The notes: generated by a model not told the origin, from the letters alone. 64,000 bases of DNA from Flavobacteriaceae bacterium D16 (GCA_021295155.1 JAJTJC010000035.1:62001-126000); one strand, 5' to 3'. Counted from the first letter of the stretch, positions 9,372-18,711 are shown. Translations and numbers: made by a program.

Positions 9372-9602
9372 TTATCCTTCCCTTTCTACAACTGGGTTAT
9401 CATCGTCATCGGTACCTTCTCGTTCCACGACTGGATTATCGTCATCATCGGTTCCTTCCCTTTCTACAACCGGATTATCATCGTCATCTGTGTTGAATTC
9501 ATATAGTACTTGATCTTCGGCAGTGCTTTCGGCTTCACATGAAACTAATCCAATACTAAAAATAATAGCGACTAAAATGCTGGCAAGTTTTCTCATCTTC
9601 AA
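9372..9602 (-). CDS. Tiny lipoprotein with three identical 13-residue acidic repeats
   Basis: A 76-residue protein: a lipoprotein signal ending in the lipobox LVSC, a short linker (EAESTAEDQVLYEFN), then three tandem copies of TDDDDNPVVEREG filling residues 38-76 right up to the stop. The mature chain is very acidic, with a DDDD cluster in each unit that could bind calcium or other cations; this is inference. It sits between a LytTR regulator and a histidine kinase, has its own terminator, and has a LytTR-like direct repeat upstream, so it is probably a surface protein made under control of this signalling locus. I do not recognise a named family. Confidence 0.85.
   Translation of the reverse strand: MKMRKLASILVAIIFSIGLVSCEAESTAEDQVLYEFNTDDDDNPVVEREGTDDDDNPVVEREGTDDDDNPVVEREG
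9375..9491 (-). repeat. Three tandem 39-bp coding repeats
   Basis: Units at 9453-9491, 9414-9452 and 9375-9413 (coding order) each encode the same 13 residues. Units 1 and 2 differ at nine bases and units 1 and 3 at three; every difference is silent. The protein repeat is therefore conserved by selection and is not a fresh duplication. Confidence 0.95.
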
Positions 9603-9685
9603 TGGGTTTTAAATGTTGTTAGGAATTCTCTTACCCGAACTTATTAAAGATGAACAAGGCGTATTGCACAAAACACCACCCATTT

Positions 9686-9719
9686 AGTAAGTGACCGGAG
9701 TTTGTGAGTAACTGACCGG
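9686..9719 (-). promoter_or_regulatory. Candidate LytTR-type direct-repeat site upstream of the repeat lipoprotein
   Basis: Two 13-bp direct repeats, AGTAAGTGACCGG (9686-9698) and AGTAACTGACCGG (9707-9719), differ at one base and are exactly 21 bp apart. On the minus strand each contains TCAGTTACT or TCACTTACT, close to the recalled LytTR half-site [TA][AC][CA]GTTN[AG][TG], and 21-22 bp is the known spacing. The site lies 84-117 nt before the lipoprotein start and just after the LytTR gene. Confidence 0.6.
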
Positions 9720-9732
9720 GTTTTGAAAGAAT

Positions 9733-10464
9733 TTACCTGGGGGAGGAAATGGAATTACGGCTAAGGATTTTTTTCAGCTCGTCTATTTTTGGCCGATATG
9801 AACGAGAGAAAGGCAGTTGGGTTTTTCCGCTTTTGAGGGAACAAAGGGATTTCCCATAATTGATTCGAGACACATAATCCTTGTTCAGAATATAACTCTG
9901 GTGTATCCGGACAAAGTTTTGTGGTAGTTGTGTCTCAAAAGTTTTTAAAGTCTTATAAGCACTGATGACCCTTCCATCTTTCATATGGAAATCCGTGGTG
10001 TTATTATCTGCCTTTAGGAAAAGAATATCGTCTGTATTCAGGTATTGGTAATCGTTATACGATTTTAGACATAGCGTAGGGCTTGTCTCTTCCTGGGGTA
10101 TTTGTTTCTGCAGCCTCCTCACCGTTTTTCGAATATCAAATTCGTTAAAGGGGAGCAACCAGTAATCAAAGAAATTATATTTGATCGCATCATAGGCATA
10201 ATCCTTTGACCTGGAAACGGCAATAAAAACTGGAAGCTCCTTCATGTACTGGTACAATTCAGTTACCATATGGAAATATTCCTGAGCCCGGTCATTCAGG
10301 TTAACAAATACGATATCAGGAAGGAACTTAATAATGGAATTTATGCCGGAGTTGCTGTCACGCGCTTCATCTATACATGAAAAATCCCCATAGTCCTCAA
10401 GAAAGTGCTGTAATTGCAATTTTGAGGATGCTTCGGCATCTACTATGGAGTAGGTATAGGGCAT
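9733..10464 (-). CDS. LytTR-family transcription regulator with a degenerate receiver domain
   Basis: A 243-residue protein. The N-terminal half folds like a receiver (YSIVDAEASS, FLPDIVFVNLN, FIAVSRSKDYAYDAI, DYWLLPF) but the expected phospho-acceptor aspartate is Asn55 and the usual lysine is leucine (WLLPF for the normal KPF), so phosphorylation is unlikely. The C-terminal LytTR DNA-binding domain (about 135-235) is well kept: DDILFLKADNNTTDFHMKDGR, RIHQSYILN and LPFSRSYRPKI. It may act as a phosphorylation-independent switch. Its own promoter region holds a 25-nt palindrome, and a LytTR-like site follows before the next gene. Confidence 0.92.
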   Translation of the reverse strand: MPYTYSIVDAEASSKLQLQHFLEDYGDFSCIDEARDSNSGINSIIKFLPDIVFVNLNDRAQEYFHMVTELYQYMKELPVFIAVSRSKDYAYDAIKYNFFDYWLLPFNEFDIRKTVRRLQKQIPQEETSPTLCLKSYNDYQYLNTDDILFLKADNNTTDFHMKDGRVISAYKTLKTFETQLPQNFVRIHQSYILNKDYVSRINYGKSLCSLKSGKTQLPFSRSYRPKIDELKKILSRNSISSPR

Positions 10465-10507
10465 AAACCTGAATATAGGATTGAAATTACCTATTTAGCT
10501 GATAATT

Positions 10508-10567
10508 AGGCTATAGTAAAACCTTAGAATTCCTATGGTTTTAGTAATAGAACATAGAAAACTAAGG
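10508..10567 (-). promoter_or_regulatory. Candidate operator B (two palindromes) upstream of the LytTR gene
   Basis: A palindrome with 10-nt arms, one mismatch and a 5-nt spacer spans 10518-10542 (AAAACCTTAG, AATTC, CTATGGTTTT). A second, shorter one lies at 10552-10567 (ACATAG, AAAA, CTAAGG). The consensus is CCWTAG-N4/5-CTAWGG. Read toward the gene the first block ends in CTATAGCC about 43 nt before the start codon, as operator A does before the 220-aa gene. Confidence 0.55.
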
Positions 10568-10613
10568 TATTTGAAGGAAAATTCCTTAAAAATAAGCAGA
10601 TATTTATTAAGAA

Positions 10614-12143
10614 TTATTCATCAGGTAAGTATTGCCAGGCACCGATGTCAGCCAGAACTGACCGGTCATTTCCCAAAATGTCTGAAATCACCTCCTGCGC
10701 AAGAACCTGATTGGCGTTGCCAATAGCATCGGAATCTTGTGATATCCTAAAATCCTGATTTACAACATCTACAAATGCCGGATTGGCATTTAAGAGGATG
10801 TTGTTATAGCGTTCCGGATCCTGAAAATCGTATAGAGGGTTATTCGAATTACTGCCAAATTGGATCATACTGTGATCAAAATTGAAATCAAACGCGTTGA
10901 GGCCATTACTGTTGAAAAATAATTCATTACTGCTATTTCCGGAAACGATACAGTTCCCGAAAAATGCCTGGGTTAGATCACCGGTTATCGTGGGTCCGCT
11001 AATACTTTCCTCAAAATTGTTCAGTTGAATGGCTGCACCAGTACGTGGTCCATTACTCCAGTAATTGGCAAAGGTGGCATGAAGAAACCTATAACTACCT
11101 CCAAGGTTACCGTAAAAAGCGGCGTTACCTGCATTTCCCGAAACGAAATTTTCTCCATAAATACTGGTATTCCGCCCCCACAGATTTACCAGAGCACTAC
11201 TATAGATCTGAGAGTTGGAGATCTGTAGGGTAGGGGGATTGGCTTCCGGCCTACCTTCTACCAGAAGTCCAACTGTAGCATTTTTAACGGTTAAGTGGTT
11301 AATAGTGTTATTAGTACTGCCGGGGGCAAGCCAGACGGTACCCCATTGGCCGGGGACATCGGCGAATTCCGGTTCCAGTCGGTCTCCCTCAAAGATTACT
11401 TCATTTTCCATAGCTATCAAATCTGCACTGAGTTCTCCATTCACCTGAAGTGAAGCACCTGGAGCTACCCAAAGACCGGATTCCTTGTGGAAATGCACTC
11501 TGGCTCCTGCTGCCATTTGCAAGGTTTCTCCCTCTGGTACCGCAGCGTAGCCATAGACTACATAGGGTTTTTCATTTGTAAAATTGAGCTGCTCTTGTTG
11601 CAGATAAAATCCCAGGACCAGGGCTTCAGACCCGTCAGGATTAAGCCCAAGGCTGATCGTTTCTTTTGTACCATCAGGGAGTGTAGCCGGGTACAGGAAA
11701 ATAGCATCCCGAATAAGGGTAACCAATGGTATGTCCTGGGTAACACCACCGGAACCAAACCGCAGTATATCGGTATATAAAAATTGATTTTGGTTCTGGG
11801 CACTAATATCTAAAGTAGTCTCGATAAATACATAGAGGCTGTCCCGGGCAAGGATTGGAATGTCCTGGAACTCTTTGCCTGCAAGACCGTCTACATTAAG
11901 TCGGTAACCACTACTTTCTCCCTCAAGCAGACCGATAAAAGGAATGTTCAGGTCAGCATCTGTTGGATTGAATACTTTGAGTGAATAGGTACTGCTACTA
12001 ATACCTGTAAAAATAGTGTCCAGAAACACCGTATCCTTTGAAAACCGAAGTTGCCCCTGACTGGTCTCAAAATCAAAGTCTTTCCTGCAGGACAAACCTG
12101 ATAGCAAACTTAGGATGAGCACAACCATGATATATCGCGGCAT
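10614..12143 (-). CDS. Secreted lipoprotein with parallel beta-helix-like repeats
   Basis: A 509-residue protein with a lipoprotein signal (lipobox GLSC, Cys19). After an immunoglobulin-like N-terminal part (SKDTVFLDTIFTGISSSTYSLKVFNPTD), residues about 180-460 show repeated short strands rich in N, G, L and V (APGSTNNTINHLTVKNATVG, LQISNSQIYSSALVNLWG), as in right-handed beta-helix proteins of the bacterial pectate-lyase-like type. The end (DILGNDRSVLADIGAWQYLPDE) resembles choice-of-anchor beta-helix proteins. It is probably anchored on the cell surface. It is followed by the LytTR gene on the same strand, about 150 nt away. The exact substrate is unknown. Confidence 0.85.
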   Translation of the reverse strand: MPRYIMVVLILSLLSGLSCRKDFDFETSQGQLRFSKDTVFLDTIFTGISSSTYSLKVFNPTDADLNIPFIGLLEGESSGYRLNVDGLAGKEFQDIPILARDSLYVFIETTLDISAQNQNQFLYTDILRFGSGGVTQDIPLVTLIRDAIFLYPATLPDGTKETISLGLNPDGSEALVLGFYLQQEQLNFTNEKPYVVYGYAAVPEGETLQMAAGARVHFHKESGLWVAPGASLQVNGELSADLIAMENEVIFEGDRLEPEFADVPGQWGTVWLAPGSTNNTINHLTVKNATVGLLVEGRPEANPPTLQISNSQIYSSALVNLWGRNTSIYGENFVSGNAGNAAFYGNLGGSYRFLHATFANYWSNGPRTGAAIQLNNFEESISGPTITGDLTQAFFGNCIVSGNSSNELFFNSNGLNAFDFNFDHSMIQFGSNSNNPLYDFQDPERYNNILLNANPAFVDVVNQDFRISQDSDAIGNANQVLAQEVISDILGNDRSVLADIGAWQYLPDE

Positions 12144-12151
12144 AGAAGTCT

Positions 12152-12553
12152 TTATTTATTCCGGACCCCAGGAAAAAGATCCTTAATATTATCCGTAATG
12201 CGCATAGGCTTAAGCGTACTTGCCTTTAACAGGCACCAGTCCGTCTCAGAGCGTACAATAAGACCCCTATCCGCGTGCGTAATTTCCACAACCCTTTGGG
12301 AGGTAACGCCGCTATTACTGGCCACATGGGTTTTAATCAACAGTTCATCTCCTAGAAAAGCCGCCTTCTTGTAAGAGATTCGGTGTGACAGTACTACCCA
12401 GACGACCTCTTTTTGGATTGATTCCGGAGCTTTCAGCATCCAGTGCTCACGGGAGATATCCTGTATCCATTCCAGGTATCTTACATTATTCACATGCTGT
12501 AAATCATCAAGGTCTTCCCTGGCAACACGGATGGTCTTTTGATGCAACTCCAT
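12152..12553 (-). CDS. Acyl-CoA thioesterase, 4-hydroxybenzoyl-CoA thioesterase (YbgC) type
   Basis: A 133-residue single hot-dog domain. The motif DLQHVNNVRYLEWIQD at about 18-33 fits the 4HBT family; the RVVEITHAD strand and closing SETDWCLL strand complete the fold. It should hydrolyse an acyl-CoA in the cytoplasm; the substrate cannot be read from sequence. Its ATG overlaps the stop of the upstream glutaminyl cyclase by one base (TAATG), indicating translational coupling in one operon, and the beta-helix lipoprotein starts 8 nt after its stop. Confidence 0.9.
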   Translation of the reverse strand: MELHQKTIRVAREDLDDLQHVNNVRYLEWIQDISREHWMLKAPESIQKEVVWVVLSHRISYKKAAFLGDELLIKTHVASNSGVTSQRVVEITHADRGLIVRSETDWCLLKASTLKPMRITDNIKDLFPGVRNK

Positions 12554-13593
12554 TATCCTTTTGGCTTAATCCTGACCTCAAAAAGTTTATCCCAATTTTT
12601 CCCGGTGACAAAAAAAGATTCCCTTTCCGGATGATAGGCAACGCCATTGAGCACGTCCAGATCGCGATGTTGTCTGACTCGTTCTTTTAGCCCTCCGAAA
12701 TTCACCACACCTTCAATGGCGCCGGTTTCGGCATCGATAATCATCATACTTTCTTTCTGCCAGACATTGGCATAGATCTTTCCGTTTACATATTCCAGTT
12801 CGTTGGCTTTGTTGAATACGGATTTGTTGGTTACAATCTGGATAAAACCTTCTTCCTTCAAGGTCTCTGGATTCAATTTCCAGATTTTCTCTGTACCATC
12901 GCTTTTGTAGATGATTTTTCCGTCGTTACAAAGTCCCCATCCCTCTTTGCTCTTGCCATACTGGAACTTTCCTTTTTCAGACAGACTCTCCCTGTCGTAC
13001 ATGAATCCTGTTCCGCTTTGCCAGCTCAGCTGGTATGCGGTGTCGTCCATAATGGTAATCCCTTCGCCAAAGTAGGTGTTATCCAGGGCGGCCTGTTGCA
13101 GGATTTCGCCCGTTTTGTAGTCTACCTTGCGTATGTAAGAGGCTCCTTTCCTTCCTGTACTTTCATACAGCGTATCCTGATAGAACTCCAGTCCCTGGGT
13201 AAAGGCCCTGATATCATGTGGAAATTCGTTTATGATTTCATAGGTATACAGGCTGGGTGGGTTTTTGGCCAGTATTCGAATCTTTTTATTTACTAGTAAA
13301 GAGGTACCTTCCCAATTAAATTCTGCCTGTAATAGCTGGTTGCCAAGATCTGGTAGCTTGATTACAAGCTCATCATCGTTCAGGGGCAATTCCCGTCCGT
13401 TTATGGAATAGGTTACTCCGGGAACGGTATTTCCTTCCTTGTCCTCAACCCAGACCTTGACCGTATCGTCCTGTTTCAGGGAATTTGAATTGCCCTGTAA
13501 TTCAATTTGGAAGTTTTTAGCAGGATCCTGATCGCCGCCGCAAGCGAGGAATAACAGTGCAATGGTACCAACAATAACTTTCAGGGAGCTCAT
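12553..13593 (-). CDS. Glutaminyl-peptide cyclotransferase (plant/bacterial beta-propeller type), lipoprotein
   Basis: Started at ATG 13593, giving 346 residues with lipobox LLFLAC at Cys18; the longer frame has a charged tail ahead of the signal. After an Ig-like domain (residues about 25-95), the five-bladed propeller typical of glutamine cyclotransferase appears: FTQGLEFYQDTLYESTG, GEGITIMDDTAYQLSW, KEGWGLCNDG and NELEYVNGKIYANVW. It converts N-terminal glutamine of secreted proteins to pyroglutamate, probably at the periplasmic face. In flavobacteria this matters because signal peptidase often leaves Gln at position +1 (several proteins in this window end in AQ). It is coupled to the downstream thioesterase. 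Confidence 0.93.
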   Translation of the reverse strand: MSSLKVIVGTIALLFLACGGDQDPAKNFQIELQGNSNSLKQDDTVKVWVEDKEGNTVPGVTYSINGRELPLNDDELVIKLPDLGNQLLQAEFNWEGTSLLVNKKIRILAKNPPSLYTYEIINEFPHDIRAFTQGLEFYQDTLYESTGRKGASYIRKVDYKTGEILQQAALDNTYFGEGITIMDDTAYQLSWQSGTGFMYDRESLSEKGKFQYGKSKEGWGLCNDGKIIYKSDGTEKIWKLNPETLKEEGFIQIVTNKSVFNKANELEYVNGKIYANVWQKESMMIIDAETGAIEGVVNFGGLKERVRQHRDLDVLNGVAYHPERESFFVTGKNWDKLFEVRIKPKG

Positions 13594-13697
13594 TTTATTT
13601 TTATCTGTGTGCCTGGAATGAAAAGCGCGTATTGTGCTCTTCTTCCATTGCATATGGTATTGAATGCCTAAAGCTCAAAATTACATATGTATATTGA

Positions 13698-13727
13698 TTG
13701 CCCCAAATTTAAAAGGTCGTATATTTG
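13698..13727 (+). promoter_or_regulatory. Bacteroidota-type promoter of the SRP RNA
   Basis: TTG at 13698-13700, a 19-nt spacer and TATATTTG at 13720-13727, a perfect match to the TTG/TAnnTTTG consensus, with the SRP RNA 5' end about 6 nt downstream. This is the clearest promoter in the window. Confidence 0.85.
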
Positions 13728-13733
13728 CAGTTA

Positions 13734-13827
13734 GGCAAGTCCTACGCGACCAGCTCCTGCAGAATCCCCCAGGGTGGGAACACAGCAAGGGTATGTGGTC
13801 GTAGCGGTGCGACGTAGGTAGCTTGCC
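13734..13827 (+). ncRNA. ffs: Signal recognition particle RNA (4.5S, small bacterial type)
   Basis: About 94 nt with complementary ends (GGCAAG near 13734, CTTGCC near 13827) followed by eight T residues. The middle holds the conserved SRP helix 8 features: GGTGGGAACACAGCAAGG-type asymmetric loop and the CAGG tetraloop region. This RNA pairs with Ffh for co-translational membrane targeting. Boundaries are exact to within a few bases. Confidence 0.95.
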
Positions 13828-13836
13828 TTTTTTTTA
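13828..13836 (+). terminator. T-run terminator of the SRP RNA
   Basis: The end of the SRP RNA stem is followed by a run of T residues (13828-13835), the usual intrinsic end of ffs genes. Confidence 0.7.
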
Positions 13837-13918
13837 TGCCTAAAAGTGAGGTAAATCGGGCGATTAGGTCTCTTAAAAAGTCTTGAGTTTCATAAGCTGA
13901 TTTTCAAGTCGGGTCTGT

Positions 13919-13934
13919 TATATTTGTAATGACT
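13919..13934 (+). promoter_or_regulatory. TATATTTG box touching the SDR start codon
   Basis: TATATTTG at 13919-13926 ends two bases before ATG 13929. With the usual 5-7 nt from the box to the start of transcription, the RNA would begin at or inside the first codons, most likely giving a leaderless message starting at ATG 13935. The -33 match is weak. Confidence 0.6.
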
Positions 13935-14744
13935 ATGGCAAAAGAAGTGGTTTTAGTGACGGGTGCCTCCTCCGGAATAGGCAAAGCCATTGCCCTGTAC
14001 CTGCATAACAAAGGGTATCGTGTATACGGGACTACCCGTGATGTTTCCAAATATCCTGATTTTGGCCCTTTTACACTGATCAAATTGGATGTTAACCAGG
14101 AAGACCAGGTTCGCGATGCTGTTCAGGAGGTTGTGGAAAAGGAAGGACGGCTCGACATCCTTATAAACAATGCAGGAGTGGGCATAACTGGTCCTGTTGA
14201 GGAAACACCTTATGAGGAGATCTTAAAAGCATTTGAAACCAATTTTCACGGTCCCATACGCATGATTAAAGAGGTACTGCCTCAGATGCGAACTCAGGGT
14301 AGCGGCATCATTATCAATATTACTTCCATTGCTGGCTATATGGGGCTTCCCTTTCGCGGTGTATATTCTGCAAGTAAGGGAGCTCTCGAGCTCATTACAG
14401 AGGCACTAAGGATGGAAACCCAGGCTTTTGGCATATCCATTACCAACCTTGCACCCGGTGATTTTGCCACAAATATAGCCGGTGGCAGATATCATGCCCC
14501 GGTAAATGAGGATTCACCTTACCGAGAAGTATATCAGAAATCGCTGGATCTTATGAATGCCCATGTAGATAGCGGTCAGGATCCGATAATGGTTGCGGAA
14601 AAAACCTATGCCATCATAAATAATCAAAAACCCAAAGTGCATTACCGAGTGGGCACCCCTCTGCAGAAGTTATCTGTGGTTTTAAAGAAAATACTGCCCG
14701 ATAAAGTCTACGAAGGCATGCTGAAAAAGCATTATAAATTGTAG
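13929..14744 (+). CDS. Short-chain dehydrogenase/reductase
   Basis: Classical SDR of 271 residues: Rossmann glycine motif TGASSGIGKA near the start, NNAGVG, ITSIAGYMG with a catalytic Ser, and Y146-SASK150. It binds NAD(P)(H) and probably oxidises or reduces a small alcohol or ketone; the substrate cannot be told. Two ATG codons are available (13929, or 13935 beginning AKEVVLV); the second fits a leaderless transcript better. It is followed by a fructose-6-phosphate aldolase-like gene on the same strand. Confidence 0.92.
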   Translation: MTMAKEVVLVTGASSGIGKAIALYLHNKGYRVYGTTRDVSKYPDFGPFTLIKLDVNQEDQVRDAVQEVVEKEGRLDILINNAGVGITGPVEETPYEEILKAFETNFHGPIRMIKEVLPQMRTQGSGIIINITSIAGYMGLPFRGVYSASKGALELITEALRMETQAFGISITNLAPGDFATNIAGGRYHAPVNEDSPYREVYQKSLDLMNAHVDSGQDPIMVAEKTYAIINNQKPKVHYRVGTPLQKLSVVLKKILPDKVYEGMLKKHYKL

Positions 14745-14798
14745 TTTTGCCGCGTTCACACTTAATGATAATTATACACTTCAACTAAATTTTCCTAA

Positions 14799-15452
14799 AT
14801 GAAATTTTTCATCGATACCGCTAATTTGGATCAAATCCGCGAAGCCCAGCAACTGGGTGTTCTGGACGGAGTAACTACCAACCCTTCCCTGATGGCTAAA
14901 GAAGGAATAACCGGCCGAAATAATATCCTTAAGCATTATGTAGATATCTGTAATATCGTTGAAGGTGATGTTTCTGCTGAGGTGATCGCCACGGATTTTG
15001 AAGGAATGATCAAAGAAGGGGAAGAGCTGGCCGAACTTCACGATCAGATCGTTGTAAAAGTTCCAATGATTAGGGATGGGGTAAAAGCGCTGAAATATTT
15101 TTCAGACCACGGTATCCGAACCAATTGCACCCTGGTCTTTTCTCCTGGACAGGCATTGCTGGCGGCAAAGGCCGGAGCTAACTATGTTTCTCCTTTTATT
15201 GGCCGAATTGATGACATAAGCTCGGATGGGCTTAGTCTGATAGCAGAGATTCGCCAGATTTATGATAATTATGCCTTTCAAACGGAGATCCTGGCTGCCT
15301 CAATCCGGCATACCATGCATGTGATCGAATGTGCTAAATTGGGTGCAGATGTAATGACGGGGCCGCTTTCTTCCATTGATGGCTTACTCAAACACCCGCT
15401 AACGGATATAGGCTTAGAAAAGTTCCTGGCAGACTACAAGAAGGGAAATTAA
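14799..15452 (+). CDS. fsa: Transaldolase / fructose-6-phosphate aldolase family protein
   Basis: Of 217 residues, this matches the short TalC/FSA-type aldolases: MKFFIDTANLDQIREA, VTTNPSLMAKEG, the Schiff-base Lys87 in IVVKVPM, TLVFSPGQALLAAKAGA, SPFIGRIDD, and QTEILAASIRH. It works in the cytoplasm on sugar phosphates, likely as transaldolase of the pentose-phosphate pathway (this subfamily) or as fructose-6-phosphate aldolase; sequence reading cannot separate the two. Complete and of normal length. Confidence 0.93.
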   Translation: MKFFIDTANLDQIREAQQLGVLDGVTTNPSLMAKEGITGRNNILKHYVDICNIVEGDVSAEVIATDFEGMIKEGEELAELHDQIVVKVPMIRDGVKALKYFSDHGIRTNCTLVFSPGQALLAAKAGANYVSPFIGRIDDISSDGLSLIAEIRQIYDNYAFQTEILAASIRHTMHVIECAKLGADVMTGPLSSIDGLLKHPLTDIGLEKFLADYKKGN

Positions 15453-15491
15453 ATTATTTAGATCTGGGAGACCAGATATTGCATTGCTATA

Positions 15492-16868
15492 TCAGAACGA
15501 CTGATAGACGTTGGCAAATGCATCCAGGATAATGCCGTCCTTTGCAATTATACTTTTATTAGGCTCTGAGATAATTAGGGAATGCCTAAAGGTGTCATAA
15601 TCTTTTGCCCAATATTGTTCGGTTGGACTGAGGTTCTGGCTTTCTACCAAAGACTTCCAGCGGTTCATATCCGTCCTTAGGTTAATCCCAATAAAGTTGT
15701 ACTTCGGATATTTGGTTTTCAGCTTGGCTATCCTTCGGCTCATATTTTTGAAGTGCCCCATTTCACTTCCTGACCAGAAGTAAAATACAGTTTTCTTACC
15801 ATGGGTTAATTCTGAGAGCGCAATGGGTTGTTCTTCGGCAGAATATAATACCAACTCCGGTAATTGCTTACTGGGTTGCATTCGCTTTATGCCTTCATAT
15901 AGAGTATTGATTTCTCCCATGTGACTGTTATTTCCTGAAAGCTTGTGGAAATCAGCGATAAACTTACCAATGTTTTCTTCATTGTCGTATTTAAGCAGGT
16001 AGTCTACTGCAACATTCCGGAAGAGATTATCGCGCAATTCCTTTTGTTTAACCAGACTATCAATCAGCTTTAATTTGTGCTGATTAAAATGCAGCTGGTT
16101 TTCTCCAAGTTTAATATCGCCACAGTTTTTTTTGCATCCCATGAAAGATAAGTTCCCGAGATGGTATTTCATAAAGTTGTAATAAGGTCTCAGGTAGGTA
16201 AGCCCCTCATTATTATAGTTGATGCTTTCACGGTAGTCATAAAAGTCCTCTGGCAGACTATGGAAGATTTTTTCCCCGGTTTTTTTACGATGGTAGAAAG
16301 GATAGGCTTCCATATAAATGTAACTGCCGTATTCAATTCCCGCCTTGGCCATTTGGTATGCCCCTTCTGAAAGTGAGTTTTCCTGATATAGAGTTTCCAG
16401 ACTTTGCAGCTTACTGCTTTTTAGGGAATCGATTTTAGTAGCAAATACTCCGGGCTCCAGCTTATAGAATTTATATACCAAACGCTCTTCAGTCTCATCT
16501 GTGAGAAACATTTCGACCATAAAATTGTTGATTTCCTCCCCAGTACCGGAAAAAACCAATGATTCATCAAAATTTATGGTATTCAGACGTAGTTGGATAC
16601 TATCGCCTTTTTCAAGATAAACATACTGTTCTTCTGGAAGGTGTTGGAAATGATGAAGACCTTCCACAACAGAATCCAGTTTGATGGCGAAGCGATTGAA
16701 TTGATCCAAATATGCCGTATCCAGGGCCTCGTCTCCCCGGAAAAGGACAATTTTGTCATTGGTCGGGTTAACAATTTCACCAGCAAAGATCACGGAGGAG
16801 GAATCACTGTCCTTCTCCCCACAACTTACTATCCATAATGCAAGAAAGCAAAATAAAAATCTTGTCAT
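15492..16868 (-). CDS. Lipoprotein with a thioredoxin-like domain lacking its cysteine pair
   Basis: A 458-residue protein with lipobox VSC at Cys16, an N-terminal DUF4369-like region (VIFAGEIVNPTNDKIVLFRG) and a TlpA/AhpC-like domain after about residue 335. In the last domain, KTVFYFWSGSEMGHFKN replaces the normal WxxxCxxC: the two cysteine positions are Glu and His, so it cannot act as a dithiol reductase. A separate CKKNC pair occurs near residues 244-248, inside the middle region. The protein is likely periplasmic. Redox work would need a non-canonical route. Confidence 0.85.
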   Translation of the reverse strand: MTRFLFCFLALWIVSCGEKDSDSSSVIFAGEIVNPTNDKIVLFRGDEALDTAYLDQFNRFAIKLDSVVEGLHHFQHLPEEQYVYLEKGDSIQLRLNTINFDESLVFSGTGEEINNFMVEMFLTDETEERLVYKFYKLEPGVFATKIDSLKSSKLQSLETLYQENSLSEGAYQMAKAGIEYGSYIYMEAYPFYHRKKTGEKIFHSLPEDFYDYRESINYNNEGLTYLRPYYNFMKYHLGNLSFMGCKKNCGDIKLGENQLHFNQHKLKLIDSLVKQKELRDNLFRNVAVDYLLKYDNEENIGKFIADFHKLSGNNSHMGEINTLYEGIKRMQPSKQLPELVLYSAEEQPIALSELTHGKKTVFYFWSGSEMGHFKNMSRRIAKLKTKYPKYNFIGINLRTDMNRWKSLVESQNLSPTEQYWAKDYDTFRHSLIISEPNKSIIAKDGIILDAFANVYQSF

Positions 16869-16961
16869 ATAATTCTAGGGCGGTTGGTAGTAAACAAAGC
16901 TAAAAAATCGATGATAGCCCTGCTGTTAATGGGGCGTTAAAATAGTCTTAACGGTACTTAA

Positions 16962-18671
<1,710 letters not shown>

Positions 18672-18675
18672 AAGT

Positions 18676-18705
18676 AAAAAGCACTTCCAGAAGAAGTGCT
18701 TTTTT
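18676..18705. terminator. Bidirectional terminator after the ABC-F gene
   Basis: Twelve-bp arms AAAAAGCACTTC / GAAGTGCTTTTT with a 5-nt loop, flanked by A and T runs; it lies between two convergent genes. Confidence 0.9.
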
Positions 18706-18711
18706 ATTTGA

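Noticed and set aside
9372-9602. Repeat lipoprotein as a simple low-complexity artefact
   Set aside because: A lipoprotein signal, own terminator and purely silent differences between units indicate a real, selected gene.
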